Source: Stenotrophomonas cyclobalanopsidis (lineage in GTDB: Bacteria; Pseudomonadota; Gammaproteobacteria; Xanthomonadales; Xanthomonadaceae). From it: a DNA stretch of 64,000 nt. The DNA is taken from the NCBI RefSeq assembly GCF_008710035.1, contig NZ_VYKI01000008.1:36681-100680 (forward strand), read 5' to 3'. How positions within the stretch are numbered: position 1 is the first letter of the stretch; every line of letters begins with the position of its first letter. Both the position numbers and the translations under genes were made by a program. Under the pieces are notes generated by a model. That model did no database searches, was not told the DNA's origin, and saw only the letters and a list, made by a program, of their open reading frames with translations. Positions 11,247 through 18,863 of the stretch are shown piece after piece.

Positions 11247-11723
11247 GTGCCGAGCACACTGGTAGTTGTGAAAACCGTGGCCGTCGCTGCCCTTGCGGCA
11301 CTTCCGTTGCTTACCATCTGGCTCATTCATCGGCGTGCGTCACTGAAAGCCCGTTCTGCGTTGGGATCAGGGCTGCGTCTGAACCCGCCTCGCCGGATCT
11401 CCGGTAGCTCCATGACCTTAGCGATGGTCGATGGAAAAGAGGATCGCGAGCACTACTTCTTCGATACGGAAGCTTTCTATCTGCGGCGGGGGCCGGTGCC
11501 CACGGCGGTTCCACTTTCGCAGATCACCTCAGTCACACGAACGTCCGACAGGATCTACGGGCGCTATGTCTGGCAGGTGTGCTTCAGCAAAGCAGCGGGC
11601 CGAAAGTGCGTGACGTTTACCAACAACTTGACGCTGTTCAACCGCGACTTCCTGCTCTTCCTTGAGGCGGTGCGGAAGGCCAGTCCACTGGCGACCGTTG
11701 ATCGGGCGGGCCTGCGGTTCTAG
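11247..11723 (+). CDS. Hypothetical single-pass membrane protein
   Basis: I place the start at GTG 11247 because AGGAG lies six bases before it. The resulting 158-residue protein begins MPSTLVVVKTVAVAAL and has one N-terminal membrane helix (about residues 4-26). A basic segment and a soluble C-terminal domain of about 110 residues follow, rich in beta strands and possibly PH-like. No family was recognised. GC content is back to the chromosomal norm, so it may mark the right edge of the accessory patch, but the preceding 240 bases hold no visible repeat of the guaA 3' end. Confidence 0.65.
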   Translation: MPSTLVVVKTVAVAALAALPLLTIWLIHRRASLKARSALGSGLRLNPPRRISGSSMTLAMVDGKEDREHYFFDTEAFYLRRGPVPTAVPLSQITSVTRTSDRIYGRYVWQVCFSKAAGRKCVTFTNNLTLFNRDFLLFLEAVRKASPLATVDRAGLRF

Positions 11724-11743
11724 CTGCGGGCCGACGCGGGGGA

Positions 11744-11768
11744 GCATCCACGCGTGGCGTGGATCTAC
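11744..11768. repeat. SMAG palindrome
   Basis: Stem atccacgc/gcgtggat followed by CTAC, just after the hypothetical membrane protein gene. A related sequence (gcgtggcgtggatc) occurs near 11172-11190 without a full stem. Confidence 0.75.
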
Positions 11769-11799
11769 ACTTGGGCCTCCGTCCCAAGGAAGCTTGCCC

Positions 11800-12582
11800 A
11801 TGTTCAGTGGAAAGGTCGCGGTAGTCACTGGCTCAACCAGCGGTATCGGCCTTGGCATTGCCACGGCCCTGGCGAGGCAAGGCGCCGACATCGTGCTGAA
11901 TGGGTTTGGCGATCCGCAGGAGATCGAACGCATCCGCTCCAGCCTGGAAGGCGAGTTCGGCGTGCGGGTGACGCATGATGGCGCCGACCTTTCCCGTGGC
12001 GACGCGGTACGCGAAATGATCGACCGCGCCGTTGCCACGTTGGGGCGCATCGACATCTTGGTGAACAATGCGGGCATTCAGCACACCGCCTCGATCGAGG
12101 AATTCCCCGTTGAGAAGTGGGATGCGATTCTGGCGCTGAATCTGTCGGCGGTATTCCATGCAACGGCGGCGGCCTTGCCGCACATGAAGCAGCGGGGATG
12201 GGGCCGCATCATCAACATCGCGTCGGCGCACGGCCTGGTGGGATCGGTGAACAAGTCGGCCTATGTGGCCGCCAAGCATGGCGTGGTCGGGTTTACCAAG
12301 GTCACCGGGTTGGAGACCGCGGGCACGGGCATTACGGCCAACGCCATTTGCCCGGGCTGGGTGCGGACCGCGCTGGTGGAGAAGCAGATTACCGCGTTGG
12401 CGGAGCGGGGAGGAACGGACCAGGAATCCGCTGCACGTGAGCTGTTGGCCGAGAAGCAGCCATCGCTGCAGTTCGTGACGCCGGAGCAGCTTGGGGAGAT
12501 GGTGGTGTTTCTCGCGTCGGATGCCGCGGCGCAGATGACAGGCACGGCGCTTCCGATGGATGGCGGTTGGACCGCGCGCTAA
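11800..12582 (+). CDS. bdhA: 3-hydroxybutyrate dehydrogenase (SDR family)
   Basis: A 260-residue NAD-dependent short-chain dehydrogenase, predicted to interconvert (R)-3-hydroxybutyrate and acetoacetate. The ATG at 11800 has AAGGA nine bases before it. Cofactor motif TGSTSGIG is at residues 10-17, NNAG follows, and the catalytic Ser and YVAAK are present. The segment NAICPGWVRTALVEKQI, followed by a glutamine-rich stretch, is characteristic of D-beta-hydroxybutyrate dehydrogenases. No polyhydroxybutyrate or ketone-body genes are adjacent, so the physiological use is not shown. Confidence 0.88.
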   Translation: MFSGKVAVVTGSTSGIGLGIATALARQGADIVLNGFGDPQEIERIRSSLEGEFGVRVTHDGADLSRGDAVREMIDRAVATLGRIDILVNNAGIQHTASIEEFPVEKWDAILALNLSAVFHATAAALPHMKQRGWGRIINIASAHGLVGSVNKSAYVAAKHGVVGFTKVTGLETAGTGITANAICPGWVRTALVEKQITALAERGGTDQESAARELLAEKQPSLQFVTPEQLGEMVVFLASDAAAQMTGTALPMDGGWTAR

Positions 12583-12609
12583 GCGTGGCTGCAAGGGACG
12601 TTTGGTTTT

Positions 12610-13168
12610 CCGCCGGGCATGGCCCGGCGCTACCGTGCAGGGTGGTGGTAGCGCGGGGCCATGCCCCGCGAGCGCGCGGCGCGGCGCGTTGGGGTTATCC
12701 GCCGGGCATGGCCCGGCGCTACCGGTGCGAGATGGTGGTAGCGCGGGGCCATGCCCCGCGAGCGCGAAGCGCGGCGCGTGTGGGTTTCCCGCCGGGCATG
12801 GCCCGGCGCTACCGTGCAGGTGGTGGTAGCGCGGGGCCATGCGCCGCGAGCGCCCGGCGCGGCGCGTTCGGGTTTTCCGCCGGGCGTGGCCCGGCGCTAC
12901 CGGTGCAGGGTGTTGGTAGCGCGGGGCCATGCCCCGCGAGCGCGCAGCGCGGCGCGTTTGCGTTTCCCGCCGGGCATGGCGCGACCGGTGCAGGGTGGCG
13001 GTAGCGCGGGGCCATGCCCCGCGAGCGCGCAGCGCGGCGCATTCAGTTTTTCCGCCGGGCATGGCCCGGCGCTACCGGCGAAGGGTGGTGGTAGCGCGGG
13101 GCCATGCCCCGCGAGCGCGCAGCGCGGCGCATTCGGGTTTTCCGCCGGGCATGGCCCGGCGCTACCGT
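12610..13168. repeat. Tandem array of paired SMAG palindromes, ~90-bp period
   Basis: CCGCCGGGC hairpins begin at about 12610, 12699, 12789, 12877, 12967, 13052 and 13142 (steps of 85-90 bases). Each is followed about 30 bases on by an oppositely oriented GGTAGCGCGGGGCC hairpin and a GCGCGGCGCG spacer. The unit is therefore an inverted SMAG dimer. The copies differ by point changes, and the fifth has lost part of its stem. No gene is present; the open frames crossing it are artefacts of the GC-rich repeat. Confidence 0.92.
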
Positions 13169-13183
13169 GCGGTTGCCGCATCG

Positions 13184-13540
13184 TCAGGCCGGCCTGACTT
13201 CCCTGCAAACCAGCTCTGCCAGCTCTCGGCAGGCGAAGAACAACCCCTCAACCACGCCTTCGTCGAGGTGTCGGCTGGGCGTGGCCACCGACTCGCACCG
13301 GCGTGCTGCATGCAGCATCTCGACCCCCGTCAGAATCGCCACGGCGGCACGATCAATCCGGGCCAGCGACTGCCTGCGGCCTTCGGTAAGGTTCTCCTCA
13401 GGCCACAGCATTCCATCGGAGCCTTCGCCATCGCGGATGCGCTTGAGGCAACCCTGAAAGGTGCTGAGGTCAGAGGAAGGGTTGTTGTCGTCGTTGATGG
13501 GGTCATCGACGGAGAAGGGCGGGTTCTTGCGAATGGTCAT
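13184..13540 (-). CDS. Hypothetical small soluble protein
   Basis: The 118-residue protein starts MTIRKNPPFSVDD. The frame stays open a further 65 codons upstream, but that DNA forms several strong hairpins, so I start at 13540. The protein is acidic at the N-terminus. The C-terminal half is predicted helical (RIDRAAVAILTGVEMLHAAR, then LDEGVVEGLFFACRELAELV) and resembles in style the small DUF3077/DUF6124 proteins of pseudomonads, without a firm match. Function unknown. It points away from the HxlR gene and ends beside the SMAG array. Confidence 0.55.
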   Translation of the reverse strand: MTIRKNPPFSVDDPINDDNNPSSDLSTFQGCLKRIRDGEGSDGMLWPEENLTEGRRQSLARIDRAAVAILTGVEMLHAARRCESVATPSRHLDEGVVEGLFFACRELAELVCREVRPA

Positions 13541-13570
13541 GGCGTCGGCTTCCGTGGCTGTACTTAACAG

Positions 13571-13800
13571 CGCCACCACGCGGAAGCGGGTGGCGGACGG
13601 TGCGTGGCTGCAAACCGGGATGCAATATGTGCCATTGGCCGGTGGGTACGAATACCCCCACGCACCGCCCGCCATACAGGCCGACGGATTGCCCGCCGGT
13701 ACCGGTTTCCGGGCGGTACCGGCGGGCAAGCGCAAACAACAGGCACATCAATGCATCGCGGGTTTGCAGACCCGGCCACTCGTTGTCAGTGGCATGCCAT
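13571..13800 (-). ncRNA. Structured leader or RNA element upstream of the small protein gene
   Basis: Several inverted repeats are stacked here: cgccacc/ggtggcg (13571-13577/13589-13595), a perfect 10-bp outer stem cggtgcgtgg/ccacgcaccg (13598-13607/13658-13667) enclosing GGGTA-TTCG-TACCC on the minus strand (a UUCG tetraloop hairpin), and a perfect 15-bp stem (13689-13703/13715-13729). Two short hairpins follow near 13768-13799. None carries the GTAG signature of SMAGs. It could be a 5' leader, a small RNA or a DNA cruciform element. Confidence 0.5.
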
Positions 13801-14126
13801 GGTGTTTACGCCTGCTTGTTCGATGCAATGAGAAAAATCCGAAGATCATGAGGACATTGGCGAGGCAGGCGCGAGTGTCGCATGCTTCATCCCGGACGCA
13901 CGCGACAGTGAATGACGCCATCGGGCTTTACTTACGCCGTTCACGACTAGGAATGACGCAAAGTGCGCGGCGAGCGCAGGCGCTTGTGACGCTTCCCGCT
14001 TACTAGTTCTTGTATGAAGCGGCCTTGCCGAACGCGTTGACGGCGTGAGGTGTGCCTTGAAGCGACCTGAGCGGCGCTGTTGGCGAGCCGGATGCGACAG
14101 CTGATGGGTAGCGGCGCCGCTGCGCT
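13801..14126. other. Intergenic DNA with nothing recognised
   Basis: Short open stretches on both strands lack starts with ribosome sites, or lack protein-like composition. No repeat or hairpin comparable to the flanking elements was seen. Confidence 0.4.
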
Positions 14127-14149
14127 CGCCGGGCATGGCCCGGCGCTAC
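14127..14149. repeat. SMAG palindrome overlapping the HxlR stop codon
   Basis: The hairpin cgccgggc-atg-gcccggcg is followed by CTAC. The minus-strand TAG of this GTAG (14148-14146) is the stop codon of the HxlR-family gene. Confidence 0.85.
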
Positions 14150-14541
14150 CTTGCCTGGTCGTACTCAGCCTGGGCGCGCTCCATCTCCGGCCCGTAGTGC
14201 AAGGCCCAGTCGTACAGCGCGGTGAACGGCTGCTGCAGCGAACGCCCCAACGCGGTGATGGTGTATTCCACGCCCACGGGCGTGGTCGGCAGCACATGCC
14301 GTTGAATCAAGCCATTACGCTCCAGCCGCTTCAACGCATCGGCCAGCGCTTTGTGGGTGATGCCGTCCAGCCGGCGCATGATTTCGTTGAATCGTGAAGG
14401 GCGCGAACACAGCACGGTGAGGATGAGGATCGACCACTTGCTGGCGATCTGTTCGAGGATCGGGCGCGAACGGTGCACGTCGATCAGCGCGTCTTCGGCA
14501 ACGCAGTCGGTACGGGTATGCGGGCGGGCAGGGCGGGCCAT
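14146..14541 (-). CDS. HxlR-family transcriptional regulator
   Basis: A 131-residue winged-helix protein of the HxlR class. The recognition region includes WSILILTVLCSRPSRFNEI and ITHKALADALKRLERNGLI, the canonical HxlR signature, followed by the beta-wing VEYTITALGRSL. It is divergent from the SDR gene at 14638, so it most likely represses that gene in response to a small electrophile or redox signal. Other than the start Met I see no cysteine-rich sensor; one Cys lies in the N-terminal tail and one in the helix. The TAG stop is provided by a SMAG repeat. Confidence 0.92.
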   Translation of the reverse strand: MARPARPHTRTDCVAEDALIDVHRSRPILEQIASKWSILILTVLCSRPSRFNEIMRRLDGITHKALADALKRLERNGLIQRHVLPTTPVGVEYTITALGRSLQQPFTALYDWALHYGPEMERAQAEYDQAR

Positions 14542-14570
14542 CGGTTTACTCCACGATATCTACGCTAGCT

Positions 14571-14621
14571 TAAGTGCGTATTCTGCCGTAAGTATAAGCT
14601 GTATATCATCGACCGCACTTA
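14571..14621. promoter_or_regulatory. Candidate HxlR operator half-sites
   Basis: The inverted octamers taagtgcg (14571-14578) and cgcactta (14614-14621), with a third copy-like gtaagtat between them, lie in the AT-richer gap between the divergent HxlR and SDR genes. Binding is inferred from position only. Confidence 0.4.
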
Positions 14622-14637
14622 CCCAAGCGAGGTCGTA

Positions 14638-15375
14638 ATGAAAAGATTGCAGGACAAAGTGGCCCTGGTGACCGGTGGCGGCTCAGGCATTGGTGGCGCG
14701 ATCGCGCTGCGCTTCGCCGCCGAGGGCGCAACGGTGTACGCCACCAGCCGCTCAGCCGGGGAGGCCGCGCCGCAGCCCTCGGCGGAAACGGGAACCGGGC
14801 GCATCCACCCGCTGCGCGCTGATGCGGGCACGACGGCTGGGCTTGCACAGGTGTTCAATCACATCCGTGCGGAGGCAGGCCGCATCGATGTGCTGGTCAT
14901 CAACGCCGGTATTTCCGAGTTCGCGATCCTGGGCGACGTCAGCGAAGACCTGTTCGACCGCACCTTCGCGCTGAACGTGCGCGCGGCACTGCTTGCCGCG
15001 CAGGGTGCGCTTGATCTGATGCCGGCCGGTGGCAGCATCGTGTTGATCGGCTCCATTGCCGGGGCCATCGGAACGAAGGGCTACGGCGTGTATGGCGCGA
15101 GCAAAGCGGCACTGCGCGCGTTTGCGCGCACCTGGGCGAATGAGCTGGCGCCGAAGGGCATCCGCGTGAATGTCGTCAGCCCCGGCCCGGTGGATACCGC
15201 GATGTTCGATGCGGTGAGCGACGAGGTGCGCGAAGCGATTACCGGTCTGGTGCCGATGGGGCGGTTGGGCCGGGCCGAGGAAGTGGCCGCGGCCGCGCTG
15301 TTCCTGGCCAGCAGCGAGAGCAGCTTCACCACCGGCGCCGAGCTGGCGGTGGATGGGGGCATGGCGCAGGTATGA
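14638..15375 (+). CDS. SDR family oxidoreductase under HxlR control
   Basis: A 245-residue classical short-chain dehydrogenase. Residues 12-19 are TGGGSGIG. NAG is altered to INAGIS, the catalytic Ser lies in VLIGSIAG and the YGASK catalytic pair is present. The C-terminal AVDGGMAQV closes the fold. The basic TSRS segment after beta strand 2 favours NADP(H). HxlR/SDR divergent pairs are common, often in detoxification of carbonyls or quinones, but the substrate is unknown. ATG 14638 is preceded by GCGAGGTCGTA. Confidence 0.9.
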   Translation: MKRLQDKVALVTGGGSGIGGAIALRFAAEGATVYATSRSAGEAAPQPSAETGTGRIHPLRADAGTTAGLAQVFNHIRAEAGRIDVLVINAGISEFAILGDVSEDLFDRTFALNVRAALLAAQGALDLMPAGGSIVLIGSIAGAIGTKGYGVYGASKAALRAFARTWANELAPKGIRVNVVSPGPVDTAMFDAVSDEVREAITGLVPMGRLGRAEEVAAAALFLASSESSFTTGAELAVDGGMAQV

Positions 15376-15398
15376 GTGCGTCTGCCTGACCGGTGTCG

Positions 15399-16286
15399 TC
15401 AGCTCTTGCCGGCACTGCGCTGTTGAATGCGCGCGACATCCTTGGCTGGCGGGTGCCCGAACGCGCGCGCGTATTCGCGACTGAACTGGGTGGGGCTTTC
15501 GTAGCCCACGGTGTGCGCGGCGCGGATGACGCTGCAGCCGGAGGCCAACAGATGCGTGCGAGCCTGCAGCAGGCGCACCTGCTTCTGGTACTGCACCGGG
15601 CTGAGGGAGGTCACCGCCTTGAAGTGGCGGTGGAAGGCGGAAACGCTCATGGCCGCATCGGCGGCCAGGTCTTCCACCCGCCAACTGCGGGCATAGTCGC
15701 GGCGGATCGCCTGGATGGCGTGGTTGACCCGCGCCAGTGCGCTGTCGGGGCTGGCGATATCGCGCAGCATCCAGCCCATCGGGCCCTGCAGCACGCGGTA
15801 GAGGATTTCGCGCTCGTAGGCCGGGGCCAGTGCCGCAATGTCGGCGGGGTGCTGCATCAGGCGCAGCAGCCGCACCCAGGCGTCGAGCAGCGGCGGGGTC
15901 ACGGCCGCCACGGAAAAAGCCTTGGCCTGCGCGGCCGGGGCAGGCGGGGGCAGGTCGGCCAGGAGGCCTGACAGCTGCACCGGGTCCAGGCTGAGGGCGA
16001 CCGCCAGATACGGTGCACCGGCAGCGCTGCTGCGCACCACGCCGGCAGCGGGCAGATCCACGGACATCACAAAGTAGGTGGCTGGGTCGTAATGCAGGGT
16101 CTGGTTGCCCACGGTCATCGACTTGCTGCCCTGCAGGATCAGGTTGACCATCGGCTCGTAGACGGCGGCAAGTTCGTGCTCGGGTACGGCGCCCTGCACC
16201 ATCGATACGCGCGGGATGCCCGTCTCCGTTCGGCGGTTCTGGGCATGCGCCGTCAACGCGCGCAGTTCTTCAAGCTGGGTTTGCAT
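15399..16286 (-). CDS. AraC-family regulator (AraC_N type)
   Basis: A 295-residue protein starting MQTQLEELRALTAHAQ at 16286. An N-terminal cupin-like AraC_N domain includes PMVNLILQGSKSMTVGNQ and YFVMSVDLPAAG. A C-terminal double helix-turn-helix follows, with DLAADAAMSVSAFHRHFKAVT and then VGYESPTQFSREYARAFG. This arrangement is typical of regulators that sit divergent to an SDR/aldo-keto gene. Here it is divergent from the operon starting at 16419. Its 3' end faces the SDR gene ending at 15375. Confidence 0.93.
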   Translation of the reverse strand: MQTQLEELRALTAHAQNRRTETGIPRVSMVQGAVPEHELAAVYEPMVNLILQGSKSMTVGNQTLHYDPATYFVMSVDLPAAGVVRSSAAGAPYLAVALSLDPVQLSGLLADLPPPAPAAQAKAFSVAAVTPPLLDAWVRLLRLMQHPADIAALAPAYEREILYRVLQGPMGWMLRDIASPDSALARVNHAIQAIRRDYARSWRVEDLAADAAMSVSAFHRHFKAVTSLSPVQYQKQVRLLQARTHLLASGCSVIRAAHTVGYESPTQFSREYARAFGHPPAKDVARIQQRSAGKS

Positions 16287-16418
16287 GCCGGCATTGGACG
16301 CTTCGCGCGGCGCGTGCGCAAGGCACAAAGCAGGATTGGGCAGGAATGGGCGAGGATCCGGACGGCCGCTGCGGGCCCGTTTGCCTAAGGTGAGGGCTGT
16401 CCCCAATACGGAGTGTCC

Positions 16419-17162
16419 ATGTCCATCACCCTCATCACGGGCGGCAGCCGCGGCATTGGCGCCAGCACCGCCCGGGCCTGCGCACGCCGCGGCCACGGCA
16501 TCATCCTGACCTGCCAGCAGAACGCAGAGGCTGCCCAGGCCGTGGTGCGGCAGATTGCCGACGAAGGCGGCCCGGCTGTGGCGCTGCCGCTGGATGTGGG
16601 CCAGGTGCACACCTTTGCCGGCTTCCGCGCGGAGGTGGAACATGCCCTGGCTTCACACTGGCCCACCGCGCAGTTGACCGGGCTGGTAAACAACGCCGGC
16701 CATGGCCTGTTCAACCCCATTGCCACGGTGAGCGAGGCGCAGTTTGATGGCCTGTTCAACGTGCACCTGAAAGGCCCCTTTTTCCTGACCCAGATGCTGC
16801 TGCCGCTGCTGGGCCCGCAGGCGTCCATCGTCAATGTCAGCAGCGCCACCACGCGGGTGGCGACGGCCGGGGTGGCGCCGTATGCGGCCTTCAAGGGCGG
16901 GCTGGAAGTGCTGACACGCTACATGGCCAAGGAGTTCGGGCCGCAGGGCATTCGCGTTAATTCGGTATCGCCGGGGCCGATCCGGACCGAGCTGGGCGGC
17001 GGCCTGGACGCGGCGTTCGAAACCGCGCTGTCTGCGCAGACCGCGCTGGGCCGGGTGGGCGAGCCGGAGGAAGTGGCCCGGGTCATTGCATCGCTGCTGT
17101 GCGCGGACAGCGGATGGGTGACGGCGCAGAACGTGGAAGTGTCCGGCGGCTATGTCATCTGA
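16419..17162 (+). CDS. SDR family oxidoreductase, first gene of the AraC-controlled operon
   Basis: A 247-residue classical SDR. I use ATG 16419 (MSITLITGGSRGIG) with GGAG five bases before it, rather than GTG 16413. Motifs: TGGSRGIG, VNNAGHG, NVSSAT, and YAAFKGGLE as the catalytic Tyr/Lys. PGPIRTEL follows. The operon (SDR, VOC, NTF2-like, VOC) with gaps of only 5-28 bases suggests a pathway handling one small oxidised compound. Its substrate cannot be told from sequence. Confidence 0.9.
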   Translation: MSITLITGGSRGIGASTARACARRGHGIILTCQQNAEAAQAVVRQIADEGGPAVALPLDVGQVHTFAGFRAEVEHALASHWPTAQLTGLVNNAGHGLFNPIATVSEAQFDGLFNVHLKGPFFLTQMLLPLLGPQASIVNVSSATTRVATAGVAPYAAFKGGLEVLTRYMAKEFGPQGIRVNSVSPGPIRTELGGGLDAAFETALSAQTALGRVGEPEEVARVIASLLCADSGWVTAQNVEVSGGYVI

Positions 17163-17183
17163 TCACTGCACAGGAGCCCTCTG

Positions 17184-17585
17184 ATGCTGGACCATGTATT
17201 TCTGACCGTTGCCGATACGCAGCGAGCCATCGCCTTCTACAGCCATGTGCTGCCGCTGCTGGGCATCGACCGCCGGCTGGATTACGACGGCCGCCAAGGC
17301 CCGCCCGGCCACCCGGATCTGAAGGGGTTCGGCGCGGGTGGGCGAATGTTCTTCTGGCTGCGGCAGGGCGTGCCGGCACCGCAGGCGGTGCATGTGGGCT
17401 TTGCCGCCGCTTCCACGGCGCAGGTGGACGCGGCGTTCGCCGCGGCGCTGGATGCGGGCGCCACGGTGATGCACCTGCCGGGCGCACAGCTGCACTACGA
17501 CCGGCGCTACTACGCTGCACAGGTGCGGGATCTGGATGGCTACAGCCTGGAATTCGTGCACAAACCCTGGCAACACGGAGGATGA
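17184..17585 (+). CDS. VOC-family (glyoxalase-like) protein
   Basis: A 133-residue single VOC module: MLDHVFLTVADTQRAIAFYS at the start gives the first metal-ligand His, and DLDGYSLEFVHKP at the end gives the second half-site Glu. Such proteins are metal-dependent lyases, dioxygenases or resistance proteins. It lies 21 bases after the SDR stop. Confidence 0.88.
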   Translation: MLDHVFLTVADTQRAIAFYSHVLPLLGIDRRLDYDGRQGPPGHPDLKGFGAGGRMFFWLRQGVPAPQAVHVGFAAASTAQVDAAFAAALDAGATVMHLPGAQLHYDRRYYAAQVRDLDGYSLEFVHKPWQHGG

Positions 17586-17590
17586 TACGT

Positions 17591-17938
17591 ATGCCTGCTT
17601 CGATGGAAAGGATGCGCAGCACTGCCGACGCGCTGGTGGCGGCGACCAATGCATTCGACGTGGATGCGGCCGTGTCGCTGTTCACGCCGGATGCGGTAAT
17701 TGATGACCCGTCCACCGGCCACCGTTTTGACGGCGCGGCCGGCGTGCGGGACTACATTGCGCGCTATTTCGTGGCGTACCACACGGTGACCCGCATTCTG
17801 GCGGTGGATGCCGACGCCCGCGGGCGGGGTTGCGTGCGGGTCGATTTCAAGGGTGACTTCGGCCATGAGACTGGCCGCCTGGTGATGACGCTGGACACGG
17901 CGGGGCGTATCACGCGTATCGATGCGGACCTGGAGTGA
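17591..17938 (+). CDS. NTF2-like / SnoaL-fold protein
   Basis: A 115-residue protein from ATG 17591, with GGAGG at 17577-17581 as the ribosome site. The pattern ADALVAATNAFDVDAAVSLF, VIDDPSTGHRFDG, then FKGDFGHETGRLVMTLD fits the SnoaL/NTF2 cone fold of small hydrolases, isomerases and binding proteins. It sits five bases after the VOC gene. Catalytic residues cannot be assigned. Confidence 0.8.
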   Translation: MPASMERMRSTADALVAATNAFDVDAAVSLFTPDAVIDDPSTGHRFDGAAGVRDYIARYFVAYHTVTRILAVDADARGRGCVRVDFKGDFGHETGRLVMTLDTAGRITRIDADLE

Positions 17939-17966
17939 AGCACCACACCACCATGAGGAGCGTGCG

Positions 17967-18344
17967 ATGAGCTTGCTGGACCACATTGAATTTGCCGTGC
18001 GCGATGCGGCGGTTTCCCGCGCGTTCTATGCCTGTGCACTGGCACCGTTGGGCATCGTGCATGTGCTGCAGGTGCGGACGGCCACAGGCGGTGCGCGCCA
18101 TGGTTTCGGCGCTGAGGGTTACCCCTGCCTGTGGTTCCACGATAAGGGCGTGCCAGGGCAGGGCACCCACATTGCCTTTGCGGCCGCAACGCGGGCCCAG
18201 GTGGACGCGTTTCACCAGGCGGCGCTGGGCGCAGGGGGCGTCGATAATGGAGCCCCCGGCATACGCGAACGCTACCACCGCGGCTATTACGCGGCGTATG
18301 TGCTGGACCCGGATGGGGTGAATGTGGAAGTGGTGTGCCAATAG
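17967..18344 (+). CDS. Second VOC-family protein
   Basis: The 125-residue protein begins MSLLDHIEFAVRDAAVSRAF at ATG 17967, preceded by GAGGAG. The first His is in LDHIEF, a middle HIAFAA follows, and the end reads YVLDPDGVNVEVV, so one complete VOC module is present. It is the last gene of the AraC-controlled operon. It is only distantly similar to the VOC protein two genes upstream, so a recent duplication is unlikely. Confidence 0.87.
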   Translation: MSLLDHIEFAVRDAAVSRAFYACALAPLGIVHVLQVRTATGGARHGFGAEGYPCLWFHDKGVPGQGTHIAFAAATRAQVDAFHQAALGAGGVDNGAPGIRERYHRGYYAAYVLDPDGVNVEVVCQ

Positions 18345-18375
18345 GCCGCTGCGCGCGCGGCGCAGGGTGAGGCGG

Positions 18376-18675
18376 CTAAGGGCCGTAGAGCGCTTCGGGG
18401 TCGATTCCGGCGAGGACGAGTACGCGGTCCCGCCGTACCTGTTGTACCCACGCGGCAAAGATGCGCGCCTCGGTCAACGTGCCGGTGTTGCCGCAGTGGG
18501 CGCAGGTCAACTCGATGTCCAGGCCGACCTGCCGCAGACCGCCAGGTTGGGAATAGCGAGCCTGGTGTCCACAGTTCGCGCAGGCGCCGTGCAGCACATC
18601 CACCCGCTCGACGGTGCCGTTGAGGCGCAGCAGCGGCCGGATGCGGAGCACCCGGAATGCAGAAGGTGAGTTCAT
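18376..18675 (-). CDS. Small zinc-ribbon-like protein
   Basis: A 99-residue protein with two CxxC knuckles, CANC and CAHC, about 25 residues apart in the middle, consistent with a zinc ribbon. The C-terminal AAWVQQVRRDRVLVLAGID may be a short beta/helix cap. It stands alone, convergent with the VOC operon. No specific function recognised. Confidence 0.6.
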   Translation of the reverse strand: MNSPSAFRVLRIRPLLRLNGTVERVDVLHGACANCGHQARYSQPGGLRQVGLDIELTCAHCGNTGTLTEARIFAAWVQQVRRDRVLVLAGIDPEALYGP

Positions 18676-18781
18676 GTGTCGAGCCGGTAGAGGGCTAGAC
18701 AGGGGAACGAAGGATTCGCACCGCAGAGGAGCCAGATGGCGCCACCCTACAGCACGCGTTGCGAGGGCGGCGAGAAGGGGG

Positions 18782-18858
18782 GTAGGCCCGAGCCCACGCT
18801 CGGCTCAACGTTGCCGGGCGTGATGGGCAAGAACAGCCGAGCGTGGGCTCGGCTCTAC
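18782..18858. repeat. Inverted pair of SMAG palindromes
   Basis: gtaggcccgagcccacgct... (18782-18805) and the mirror element ending ggctcggctctac (18835-18858) have their GTAG ends outward. They lie just downstream of the CheW-like gene. Confidence 0.85.
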
Positions 18859-18863
18859 ACGGG

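Noticed and set aside
12610-13168. Could the regular ~90-bp repeats be a CRISPR array?
   Set aside because: The repeats are long inverted palindromes with near-identical spacers between copies. There are no unique spacers and no cas genes.
12560-13197. Several long open frames on both strands across 12.6-13.2 kb, rich in Arg, Gly, Pro and repeated HGPALP/GHAPRA words
   Set aside because: They are translations of the GC-rich SMAG array. The repeated peptide words follow the DNA repeat, and no frame has a ribosome site or family signature.
13689-13729. The 15-bp inverted repeat as a rho-independent terminator
   Set aside because: There is no T tract on either side and neighbouring stems continue, so a larger structured element fits better.
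13541-13735. A 65-codon N-terminal extension of the small gene at 13184-13540
   Set aside because: It is open but coincides with stacked perfect hairpins and contains Cys/Pro-rich low-complexity sequence. The start at 13540 gives a more normal protein. Not excluded.
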